Shown in pieces: positions 45,574 to 56,335 of a DNA stretch of 64,000 nucleotides (position 1 is the stretch's first letter; each line of letters opens with the position of its first letter). Both the position numbers and the translations under genes were made by a program. The stretch lies in contig NQMI01000075.1 of NCBI GenBank assembly GCA_002270565.1, positions 62,001 to 126,000 on the forward strand, given 5' to 3'. Origin of the DNA: Stenocarpella maydis (lineage: Eukaryota; Ascomycota; Sordariomycetes; Diaporthales; Diaporthaceae). Below the pieces are notes generated by a model. That model was not told the origin of the DNA and searched no databases. It saw only the letters and a list, made by a program, of their open reading frames with translations.

Positions 45574-46434
45574 CTAGAGGTCATTATGATAGTGGAAGCT
45601 TGTATTGTTTATTACTAGTACTGAGTTTAGCCCTGGGAATGGTATTGTTTTGGGAATAACCTTAACTTTTATAAAGGTAATAAAGCTTTCTTTATTAGTA
45701 TAGCCCTAATATACTAATAAATTTAGAATACCCTTAATTATAAGGGCTGGAAGTACTTGAAATTAAGTGCTATAATTTGTGCCCTCTTTGGGTATTAGCT
45801 TCTTTAGTTAAATTCCCTTTAGTGCTTATATAGTGCGTTATAGCCCAATTCTCTTGTTAATACTAGACTTATTAATAAAGATGAGTTAATTAGCCTGATA
45901 TTCTTATATATTAATAATATAGGTGGCTTGGATCTTATGGTTGTATTCTGTAGTAATAAAGAAGTATGATTTCTTTATTTACTTAATTCCCTTAAGTGCC
46001 CGGCTAATAGTGCTTATAGAGATAAATAGATTGAAGGTTTTAAGTAACTACTATTGTATCTTATCTTAATAGAGATTGTTCTTTTTAGAAAGGTGGTTAA
46101 GGAGGGCCTGGGTAATGAGAAGATGTATTAGAATGCGTAGATGCTTGAGACTTGAATTATGAACGTTATAGTAGAAGTTACTCAGCTATATGCTATTATA
46201 GGCTGATAGTGATATACCTAGCGTGAATATATTACCGGATATTTGATTCTTCCTCCTTAGCTTATGTATCTAGCGCTTAGAATACTTTATAGTCTTTGTA
46301 ATAGTTGTATCGTCGGCTAGATTGATGTTTAGAAGCCCCTTGATTGTTGTGAGCTTCAGCGGGGTGAGGTGGCGCTGTATAGTTGCAAAAACACCATATA
46401 TCGAATCGTGAGAGTTAATTTATATGGGGTCAAC
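45574..46434 (-). mobile_element. Tc1/mariner-type (DDE_3) transposase remnant, cut by Gypsy copy 2
   Basis: The minus strand reads IFINKSSINKRIG near 45870, GILNLLVYQGY near 45710, and VLVINNTSFHYHNDL at 45620-45577, where it is cut by the Gypsy LTR. These correspond to the first and second catalytic blocks of DDE_3 transposases of fungal Tc1/mariner elements. Both catalytic aspartates and the following glutamate are mutated (IDE to INK, IDN to INN, all G-to-A). The C-terminal block with the third acidic residue is missing. The other end, near TGTTGACCCCATA at 46434-46422, is where composition returns to normal and is probably the terminal repeat. Confidence 0.75.
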
Positions 46435-47198
46435 AGCCTCACGGCGTGCCAAGGCGTGGTGGGTTAAGTAATGGGCGTTAATAGTTGAATGCCGAAGGGA
46501 TGCCGATTTGTATGGGGAACGGGTATGTGTCAACATGTGCGCGTCACTAGCGCGTTTTTGGCACTCTCGCTTGTAAATCAGAATATCTATCTATCGGCGG
46601 GGCAATAAGGATCAGGCTAATAAGTAGGGCCCAAAACATAACCATCATGGCACTTGAGGATGGTTCTAAGTTTGCTACTACACCGCGTTGGCTTCTGATG
46701 GGACGCTCGGCAGCTGAGTTCCGATTACCTCATCAGTCTCTCTTATCATGGGCTCTGGTCACCCATGGTAATTTGTTATGGCTCGCCTAGCTATGTAGTG
46801 TCCGGCTCCAAACGTCTTATCTTGCTGGGCCCAGCTGCCTGCCTATCATGTTGTCTGTGACTATGCTTGGCTCTGATGTTTCGTCTACCGCCAGCTGCAC
46901 GCGAGACTTGTCCGGGCGAAATGGTGCCTAGGCCAAGCATACCATCCCACTTGCATTTGCATGGCGCGGCAATGGCACAGATGAGCGCCGGTTCGGGCTG
47001 AAGAGATTTAGGAGGACTCTCGGTTATAAGACGTAGTACTATTACTATGCGCCCGCGCCCCGGTTCGAATAATCAGACCGGGTAGTGATACATATATGTA
47101 CAGAGACGATCAGGGCATCATCCAAGGTGCTCACGCAGTTCCATCGAGCCTTGAACCCTCTACGTTCGCCTCAGACGCCAGATCAACAGCCTGTCACA
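46435..47198 (+). other. DUR3 5' region
   Basis: This 764-bp region has normal base composition between the island and DUR3. It has no gene. It contains the GATA-type sites annotated separately and presumably the DUR3 promoter and 5' UTR. Confidence 0.5.
46742..46858 (-). promoter_or_regulatory. Cluster of three HGATAR words upstream of DUR3
   Basis: Reverse-strand TGATAAG (46742-46748), AGATAAG (46816-46822) and TGATAG (46853-46858) fit HGATAR, the site of fungal nitrogen regulators of the AreA/NIT2 type. They lie 340-460 bp before the DUR3 start. Urea uptake genes are commonly under this control, so function is plausible, but six-base words also occur by chance. Confidence 0.35.
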
Positions 47199-49981
47199 AT
47201 GGCCGGTGGAGGTGGTCCATCATCGGGCTCAGTCGCCCCTCCTCTCAGCCAGGCCTATGGATACGGCGTCATTATCGGCCTCGGTTTTCTGTTTGCCCTC
47301 GGGATGATCCTCACGACATGGGTGCTGAAGAGGTGAGAAGCACCGGAGCCCCATTGCCAGCCAAACCATGGTTTTTGTTGTTCTGGCGACTCCGAACCCA
47401 GAGGGTGGTCATTGATCCGTGGTGTGATGCAGATACAATAATGAGTCCCAAACCTCAGAAATGTTCAACACCGCTGGCAGGACAGTCAAGTCTGGCCTGG
47501 TCGCGTCGGCCGTCGTCTCGTCCTGGACCTGGGCCGCTACTCTCCTACAGTCCTCGGGCGTAGCATACCGCTACGGGGTCTCTGGTCCTTTCTGGGTCAG
47601 TCGTGACTATTACAGCAGGCCTTCTATGCCATAGTCCTTCCTGGCACTGACGCTGCCTCACAGTATGCATCCGGCGCCACAGTCCAGATCATCCTCTTTG
47701 CCACGCTCGCAATTGAGCTCAAGAGGCGAGCTCCCAATGCCCATACCGTCCTCGAGGTCATCCGCGCGCGATACGGTCTGTCCCCCGGGCGCAAGAGACC
47801 AGAAACATGCCTGGGCGAAGCCTACCTGCTGACATCGATACAGGCCGAACCACCCACTGCGTCTTCATCTGCTTTGGCCTGTTTACGAACATCCTGGTCA
47901 CCCTGATGCTCGTGGTGGGCGGCTCAGCTGTGGTGACGTCCCTGACGGGAATGCCAACCGAAGCAGCCTGTTTCCTGCTGCCGTTGGGCGTTGTCCTCTA
48001 CACCATGTTTGGCGGGTAAGCTCGAGACGCGCCCACCGAACAGAGCCAGTCAAGAATGCCACTGACATGCCCGGCCAGGATCAAAGCCACTTTCCTCACT
48101 GACTACGTCCATACTGTCATCATCCTCGTAATCATACTTATCTTTGCTCTCACTGCCTACGCGACCGGAAGCGAGCTGGGTTCACCTTCGGCCGTCTATG
48201 ACCGTCTCCTCGCCGCTTCAGCGGCACACCCCGTTGAAGGAAATGCCGAGGGCTCTTACCTGACCATGCGATCCAAGGAGGGTGCCATTTTCTTCGTCAT
48301 CAACATTGTGGGCAACTTTGGAACCGTCTTCATGGACAATGGTCAGTCTCTCCTTTTCCAGGGCACGGCGGACATGTCTATCCATGGGCTATCTGACTGA
48401 ACAAAAATCAAGGATACTACAACAAGGCCATTGCTGCGTCTCCCGTCCATGCCTTGCCTGGTTACATCATCGGCGGTCTCGCCTGGTTCGCGATCCCCTG
48501 GCTGTGCGCCACCACGATGGGCCTCTCCGCCCTGGCCCTCGAGGGTACCCCGGCGTTTCCAACGTATCCTGATCGAATGCTCCCCGCCGACATCACTGCA
48601 GGACTGGTGCTCCCTTACGCTGCTATCGGGCTCCTTGGAAAATCAGGCGCTATCTGCACACTCATCATGATATTCAGTAAGATGGCAGCCCCAGCACGCA
48701 GCGGGTGGTTGGCTTAGGAGCTGACCTTTGCGGCCCAGTGGCTGTGGCTTCTGCATTCTCGGCACAGCTCATTGCAGTGTCTTCAATCGTTACATACGAC
48801 ATTTACCAGTCAGTTCCCTTGTGATGGATCCGATATGTAAAGCCTTGGTCACTTGCTGAAAGCACTATCCCTAGGACTTATATCAACCCCTCGGCGCCAG
48901 GAAAACGACTAATAGCCGTCTCACACACCAGCGTGTGTGGCTACGGAGTGACCATGGCTGGCTTCTCTGTGGGGCTCTACCATGCTGGTATCTCCATGGG
49001 CTGGCTCTATGTGAGCACCACCCCGATAGCCACGTTCACGGCCATCCACGGGCGGGTTCCCCTTTACTGACTTGTACACGTAGCTCTGGATGGGCGTTAT
49101 GATCAGTGCCGCTGTTATCCCCGCCACTTTGACGCTGTTCTGGCGGCGCCAGAACTGGGTCGCGGCCGCGGGCTCTCCCATCCTCGGCCTGGCCTGCGCC
49201 CTCGTGGCGTGGACCGTCACGTGCGCGCGTGAGTTTGACGGTGTGCTCTCCATCGAAAACCTGGGCTCAAACAACCCCATGCTGGCGGGCAACGTGGTCG
49301 CGCTGCTGAGCCCCATCGGCTTCGTGCCGCTCCTCACCTACGCCTTTGGCGCTGACGACTATGACTGGACGACCATGGCGGCGATCAAGCAGGGAGACGA
49401 CGCATATGTTACCTCATCGGGCGACGAGGCCCGCGGGCTCGAGGGTGGCGGGCCGCCCCCGGGCGTCACCCCCGTGGCCCCGGAGCAGGACATGGTGAAG
49501 CTCAACAAGGCGTCCCGGCTGGCCAAGTGGCTCACCCTCACCAGTAAGCAGCTTCTGGAGTCACTTCTAGCCCGCTTTGGAATAAGAAACCCCTCCCCGG
49601 AGCCTCTATCCCAAATGCCATGGCCACACTATGGCCCGATCCACGCTGTGTTCGAATGAAACTCCTTCTATGGTTCTTTGAAAGCTGACTCCCAATGCCG
49701 CAGTGGCCGTTTCGTTCTTGGTCCTCTGGCCCATGCCCATGTATGGCTCCGGATACGTCTTCTCCAAGCCGTTTTTCACCGGCTGGGTCACAGTGGGCAT
49801 CATCTGGATCTTTGGTAGCTCCGGCGCCGTTGGTCTCTTCCCGCTGTGGGAGGGCCGCCACAGCATCGTCCGAGTCACCGAGGGCATGTTCGGCATGGGG
49901 AAAGACGACGTGTTTAACGAGCCCATCGAGGGCAAGGCCACGGACATCCCGGACACTGCGTCGCAGACGACCAAGAAGTAG
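47199..49981 (+). CDS. DUR3: Urea active transporter DUR3 (sodium:solute symporter family)
   Basis: Ten exons give a continuous 683-codon frame: 47199-47332, 47433-47595, 47664-47775, 47844-48015, 48079-48341, 48413-48676, 48739-48808, 48875-49010, 49084-49543, 49704-49981. All introns are GT-AG (62-160 nt) and every junction keeps frame. The protein is a polytopic membrane carrier with about 15 hydrophobic segments. Features of the SSS/DUR3 group include [55 protein letters not shown] and [19 protein letters not shown]3 imports urea (and polyamines in yeast) at the plasma membrane. A glycine/proline-rich cytosolic loop lies near residues 530-545. Start ATG 47199 (MAGGGG) precedes the first membrane helix; an in-frame upstream frame lacks conservation. 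The third exon uses a weaker GTCTGT donor. Confidence 0.9.
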
Positions 49982-50784
49982 ATGTGCTCGGACAGGCTCG
50001 TTCTTGGCGCCTTGTCGTTTCCATGCCATGTCCAACGGCCACTCCACGGGTGGAGCTCATGTGGCTGGGGCAAGGGCTCTTCTCCGTGAGCTCATGCGGC
50101 ATCCGCCACTTATTCCCACCCTCTCAGTGCATCAAGTAAACCACTTTGCATCCTGCGATAGTGTGACCTGTTTCAAGCAGATTTTCATGTTCGATACGTC
50201 GGACATCGGATCGAAGGCTTTCTAAGAAGACACATTGCATCAATCTGTACATACAAGCCCCAAGCAGTTGGGTGAGTTGTGTATTTGCATGCTTAGTATC
50301 CATGCAAGTAGTCACACAATAAAGCCAGCGCCGTTTGCAGAGGGATGAAGTAGCACGCCGCGCAGGAACCCAAGCCGTGAATCTAATCATCGTTGAGGTC
50401 TTGCCCAGTCAAGAGTACATGAAGGCTTTCGCAGTCCTGCTTCGGGACGCGTACATGCTATGGTATTTCTCCCCCAGTAACCCCAAGCAAGGCCATCTCT
50501 GTACATAGAAAAACTCCCGCACCAAGGAAACAGAAAATCTAATGCGTTCGCTCGCAACTTCTCCTAGAGTGTGGTTTTGAGCCCGCGGAGTCGAGCTCAT
50601 CTTTTGCACATCCCCTCCCTCAAAGAATGATGCCGCCCCGTATACACCTGAGCCTGTTGGGGCGAGCGATGTGCGCTCATTATGCCGATACCCGCCCCCA
50701 CCTTGCCTTACCAATGACCAGATACCATGCCCTTGTGTACAGTCCTCATTACTTCATTGACACCGATTGATATGCAGTCTATTT
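49982..50784. other. Intergenic between convergent DUR3 and sugar isomerase genes
   Basis: This 803-bp spacer holds the two 3' UTRs and no supported gene. Frames on both strands are about 100 codons or less. Confidence 0.45.
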
Positions 50785-52057
50785 TCAAGAAACAGCATCC
50801 AGGACAGCAGCCGCCTCCATCACACCCACGATATCGCCCTCGTCGAGCACGGCGACGATGGACTCCGGGGTGCAGACGTCCTCGTCCTCGATCAGGTCGC
50901 GTGGCTTCTGCATTTCCGTGCGGAGCCACTCCCCCGCGTCCTTGAGCGGCGTCGCCGCGCCGAGCGAGATGAAGGCCGCCCGCGGGACGGTCAGCCAGGG
51001 CATCTGCGAGACGCTCGTAGCCAGCTCGGCAGAGCTCATCCGGCGTATCCTGCAGGGGCTGACGACGGCGTCCTCGCCCACGCGCAGCCAGCCCGTCTTG
51101 CAGGCGTAGGCCGCCTTCAGGACGTCCCCGCCCACCTGGACTTGTGGCGCCGACAGGCAGGTGATGTCCTCGTAGGGAACCATGACGTCCCTGACGGTCT
51201 GGGGCTTCTTGTACGTCGCGCCGATGGCGCCGCCGGGGTGGTTCCGGCCGAAGGTGGCAGCCACGCCGCCGGCCGTGGGGTTGAGCTCTCGCGCACACGT
51301 GAGAGCGAGCGCGTCGCCGACGGCCAGGGCCATGGTGGTGCTGGTGGTCGGGGCGGAGACGCCAAAGCTCACGGTTTCGCTCTCATGGATGGGCGCGGGC
51401 AGCAGGATTGTGGCGCCGGAGGCCTGCTTCTCCCTCTCGAGCGCAACCGGGGCATCGAGGGTCTTTCCGGTCAGGACCACCAGGGGTAGCCTCGCGTCTA
51501 GGTGCGGCATGAGCAGGCTGAGCTCGGGGGTCTTGCCGGAGAAGGTGATGAGCATGAGGGTGTCGTCGGCGCCAATGTGGCCGAGGTCGCCATGGAGAGC
51601 CTCGGTGGGGTGCAGGAAGGAGGCGTGGATGGAGAGCGAGTTGAATGTTGCGACCAGCTTGCGTGCGATATGGCCGGACTTGCCAACGCCGATGATGACG
51701 AGCTTGCCACGTGACGTGCCTCTCTGCCGTGAGGTGATAACGTCGACGGCGGAGTTAAAGGCAGCCCGCGCCAGGGGATCACATGAGTAGAGGCGGGTGA
51801 GGGAGGCGAGAGAAGTGGCCTCAGTGTTCAGCACGTGGATGGCGCTGGCGAGCCTGTCATCAAATAGCTCTGAGGAGGAGGATTGGTCACCGAATTCGGA
51901 CGTTCTCGGGGTGGATGGTGTCTCGGGGAGAGGAGGCGAGGCCGGGCCAGGAACCACGTCGTCATCCAAGCTGAGGTCCTCGATGGGCGTGCACAAGTCG
52001 GGGCCGTTGCTGGGTGTGACGGGCGAAGGAGGCGAGGGGGGGGGACAGCGGGGGCAT
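50785..52057 (-). CDS. SIS-domain sugar-phosphate isomerase, KpsF/GutQ type
   Basis: The open frame ends at 50785 and carries a SIS domain (GKLVIIGVGKSGHIARKLVA, then HPTEALHGDLGHIG and ITFSGKTPEL) as in arabinose-5-phosphate isomerases. A C-terminal half follows, resembling degenerate paired CBS modules (VRDVMVPYEDITCLS, then VCTPESIVAVLDEGDIVGV). Fungal homologues exist but their substrate is uncertain, so only sugar-phosphate isomerase activity is inferred. No in-frame ATG precedes the domain. The best start, CACCATGC at 52057, is in another frame and joins the domain frame only if the nine-G run at 52036-52044 were eight. That would give about 423 residues with a Pro/Ser-rich acidic N-terminus. 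A sequencing slip, a real frameshift or an unseen 5' exon are the options. Confidence 0.78.
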
Positions 52058-53500
52058 GGTGCTCCTGTCCCAAGATGAACACGGCGCTGTTGTGAACGGG
52101 GACCGTCATTTTGAAGAGCGGTGGAGCTGGGTGTTGTTTCCGTGTTTGGGCCTGATCCTGTCGGTTCCGAAATCCTCGAGAACAACGAATGCGGCTCCGG
52201 TGTTGTTGTGGCCGGTTAGATGCTGGCGCACGGGGAGTTGCCTTGATGGGTACGTTTGAAATCCACAGCCCGTGTTCGCAGGCACGATGCCCAGACGGTG
52301 GCTGGATGCAAGGAGGAACGAGACGAGGCAGACTGAACAATGGGGTGGTCCAGAATGTCGGGCAGGAACAGGAATCCAAGGTGCGAGCAGCAGCACTGGA
52401 TATTGATGTCGCTCAGCTCCCCATGGTGAAGGGGGTTGTGGAGCCTGGGGAGGAAAGAGATGTTACATGTACGCGATCTGATATCGGAAAAGGCTGTGAT
52501 GTCCGCCGCGTCAGGTTGTACTTAGATAGCGGGAGGACGGGGCTGATGAATCATAGGGCGGCCGGGGGTCGAGATTGTCAGGGAATGGGAGGGGACTGGG
52601 GACCAGGACGGCGATGGACGGGACGGGATGGGATGGGATGCATGGATGGGCTTGTGGGCTGGAGGCGTAGTGTAGACGGGCAGACGGGCTGGCGTACCAT
52701 GGTGGGTATGGAGGGAGCTGCTGGGGCAGAGATTGGGAGGTCAGATCGATGGCGTCTCGCTCGCATCTCGAGTCAAGTTCGAGGAGCGGGTCCCGGGACA
52801 GGCAGGGCATACCTAGGTACTACCCAGGTATGTAGGCAGGAGGGCGACGAGGACCAGAGAGGGCAGCGGGGCTCCGATCGCAATGCGGAATAGTATAGAC
52901 GGCGGTTGTCGTGGAGAGAGTGCTTGCGCTTGCGCTTGCAGAGATTAACTGCTCGGAACATGAGGTGGTGTAAAAGACGGAGGGGCCCCTGACCGACAGG
53001 GAGCGGGGCTCCACTGGGGGGACAAGTATACCTACCTACGTAGGTAGGCCTGCAGCATGCCCAGGCACTTGAGCGCAACGCCTGGTTGCGCTGGTGTGAT
53101 GGTGTGCCTGTTGTTTCCAAGCAGGAACCTCGGAAGTAATTAGTAGCTTCTTGCGTGGCATCAGCCCCCACCGACAAAAACCACAGGCACTGCAGATGTC
53201 GAGGCCAGAGGGCGAGACCCACGCTGGAGCGCGGCCGGGCTGCCCGGCACAGGAATACCAAGGCACCTATAATAACACAATTGTGATGACCCCTGATGCT
53301 ATATTCAATCTTCATATTACGAAAGTTGGCATGCAATTATAAATATGATAATATATGATTAATAATTATATATTAAAATATCAAGACCAAAAGTAATCTA
53401 TGCTTAAATGTAGAGTTTTGGGTAGTTTAGGACGTCAGCCGGGGTTTATTCTTCTCGCTGACTGCCTCATACGTCCTCGACAGACCCCGGTCAGCAAGCT

Positions 53501-53535
53501 GTGCTGTGCTGTGCTGTGCTGTGCTGTGCTGTGCT
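53501..53535. repeat. (GTGCT)7 pentanucleotide microsatellite
   Basis: Seven perfect GTGCT units, flanked by partial units (AAGCT before, GTGCTT-like decay after). It lies in non-coding sequence. Confidence 0.95.
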
Positions 53536-55420
53536 TCCTCGTGTAGAAGGGCCGAGATATGTCAGCGGCGTTGATGTGGGAAGGGGGGTTCTCGTGACAT
53601 TTTACCTACTGTTTTGAATGAATCATGATATTCCAAGGTCCCACTTTGTGGACGGATACGGCCGTGCAAATGGCCACTTTGGTGCACTATGGCTACTTAG
53701 TATGCTCTTTCGTCGCCGGGCCCATGGTCCACTGCCCACACAAATAAGCTCTGGTCTTCCATCATCGAATCTTCGCTTCGTCGACGTTTCCGCCGTCGCC
53801 CGGAAGCCGGCCCTGTTGACAGTCGGAGTTTAGCTTCGCATGGCCGCTCGGTCTACTCTACATGCCGCGCGGGTGCCCGCGCGAGACCAGATACGTTCCA
53901 GGCGTCGCTCGCAGGGTTAGAATCCCTCCGTGTCCGAACGATGAGAAATCCGACCCGCTTGTCCGCCGGGCCCCCTACCTGCCTATCTGCCTGGCACTGG
54001 CCAGCTTGTGGATTCGCGATCCCAGGATCGGGCTTGCGTGATGCGAAGATCTGACACGGCCAGTCTCCCACTATCAGACCCAGGCAATTGGTTGCGTTGA
54101 GACATGTTAGGGGGACACTTGGGCGGCATCTGGCCCCAGCAGCTGCCCTTATTAGCCTAGTCCCACCCCCAGGCCAGAGCCTCACGGCTTGCCTGTACCG
54201 CAGAGGTACCTCGGTACCCCGTCACAACCACTCCTTGCAGGACATGCCATCCCACAGCAAGCAGCTCACCTTCCCTGTGCAGCATCTTATATATGAGAGA
54301 CGCCAGACGGATTGTGGCCGCAACCTCGTCAAGCCCAGGCATCCGTCCGTGCTGGCGACACAGGCATTCCCTGCACGTGTTTCGAGCTGGCGGGCCCCGT
54401 CAGGCCTCATCTGTGCCTCCAGTCCCACAGACGAACCGCCACCTTCTGAGCGCCCCCCTCCCCCCTGGATTTTGATTGGCATGAATGAACTAACACCGTC
54501 AGACTGAACCAGGAGATCTCAGGAACAGGATCGCCTTTGCATCGGAGATCAAAACGTCCTACAGATGAAACATTGATCTGGGCCGTGCTCTATCTGCCAC
54601 CCATGATGCGTGCCGCTCTGACTTGGACCAGGCAGTCGGTCCACCTCCCAGGCGGCCATCACTCAATCCACCGCGAGAGGCTGCGGCCCAGCCGTGCTGG
54701 GTTGGCCTCCGGTGCCAAGTCGGCACCGCTTGCGAAGATGACGAAGGCTCATTCGTGCCATGGTCCACCCGCCGTCCAGCCCAAGAGCGTTTGATTAATT
54801 CTTTTTATGGCCCATCAGGAATAGCTGGGCGACCACATCGCTGTGTCCTTGATCCGAGGAACATGCGACGCAGGGCGGTACTATGTCAATTAAAAGGCTA
54901 GGCACGAACAACACAGCTTGGAATATGAGTCAAAAATTACCACGTGCCTTCGCTCTCGCTCGGCACGGTCCAGGCTAACCAAGCCGTGGCAGACGAACTC
55001 GAACTCTAATGTTCTCGGACTATGAGACACTGGCTCAATGTGGACCTAATATTGGCAATGCCCCGTGTAGATTCAGCCTCGCTTGTTACCCTGAACGCAT
55101 GAGAACACCACTCTCCCTGATTTTGTAGTGAGACCAGGTGGCACTGGATACTTACTGCATGCAAGTCAGGCGTTGCTACCCCGGTTTACTGTTGCTATTC
55201 TTTACCTGCGCAAACATGGCCGCTCAGACTATTCGTTCCGTGATTAGCGCCCGTCAAATATATCTGAAGGGCAATGCGATTCGACAAGACTCCCCAAACA
55301 AAGGCACATGTGTCCTGCGAGGCTTAAAGCAGGCTTGTCTACTCCCCATATGCATAAAATATTTTAGCCCGTTGTTTATCGGATTATAAGGTTGCGGTAC
55401 ACATCGGTATTATTTAGGGG

Positions 55421-55563
55421 GTCCTTCCTCTGGGCGTGTGAGGGCCCTTCCTCTAGGCATATGGAGGGCCCTCCTCTAGGTACGTGAAGGCCTTTCCTCT
55501 GGGCGTGTGGAGGCTCTTCCTCTGGGTGCGTGGGAGGCCTTTCCTCTAGGCGCGTTGAGGGGC
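55421..55563. repeat. Minisatellite of 23-24-bp units, about six copies
   Basis: Successive imperfect units have the shape CCTTCCTCTRGGYRYRTGRAGG. Units differ by transitions and one-base indels. The minus strand reads as an eight-residue periodic peptide (EEPPHAQRK-like), but there is no gene context, so it is treated as non-coding. Confidence 0.85.
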
Positions 55564-56335
55564 TTTGGGGAGCTCTGGGGGACTTCGGGAGCTCCAAGGT
55601 GGGGTGGGTGTGGTATTTTAAGGGGGGGGGGTATCAGAAGTTATAGTAGGCTGACCGCTCAATTCCTTGTACTTGGTGGGTGGGTGTTGACTGGTATCGC
55701 CCCCGTGACCAGCCTTGAACCACGAGAAATGATCCTTCAGGTTGGCAAGACCCAAGAGCGTTACATAGCATCTCACAACCCACGTCTAACTGGCAATGGC
55801 AAAGAGTCAATGTCGATTACTACGTAAAGGGTCTTCCGGCACGGAAAGTGAATATATTATGAGACCATGGTCAGAGCTTGCGACGAATAGAGCCCGTCGT
55901 AGCTCCTCGGGCTCCACCATCCCAACCGATAGTTGATCCAGATCTCATTTGAGATGGACAATTTTGGTCTAACAATCGATGCCGCATTTCCAATCTTGGC
56001 GGGAAGAAGGGAAACAAATCTCCATACAAAAGTTGAATCCTCAACAGACCTGTGAGGTTTGTCCCAGCCCGCTTGCCACCCTCCACCAAGTCTGGCGTTC
56101 CAGTTAATCCTCTTCATCACCGTCAGACATCCCATCCGTTCACCTATGAAGCAGAGTCATCATCGCAAGGCATCGACATAAATAATGCGGGCCACAGACT
56201 GTACATATGGGCTTGTACTCTGGAAACAGTTACTCTCCAGATCTGATAGTCTGTCCCTGCGAGTATTACACCAGTCGCGATGTTGGGGAATGTGTCTATC
56301 CAAACTATACTCTCAGATGACCGAGCAGACGCACT

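Larger units (their letters stand above)
52058..56335. other. Long intergenic region, 4.3 kb
   Basis: No gene is supported. It contains a G/A-rich stretch (52550-52750) upstream of the isomerase gene, a short palindrome ACCTACCTACGTAGGTAGG (53031-53049), an AT-rich patch (53335-53400), the pentanucleotide array and the 23-24-bp minisatellite annotated separately, and a ten-G run near 55624. The 234-codon frame at 52189-52893 looks like a composition artefact. Confidence 0.45.

Noticed and set aside
47040..47085. GGTTCGAATAATC as a possible tRNA 3' half
   Set aside because: The stem and the 5' acceptor strand are absent.
52189..52893. 234-codon plus-strand frame upstream of the isomerase gene
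   Set aside because: It is Gly/Arg/Asp-rich with no domain, over a G/A-rich promoter stretch; composition alone explains the lack of stops.
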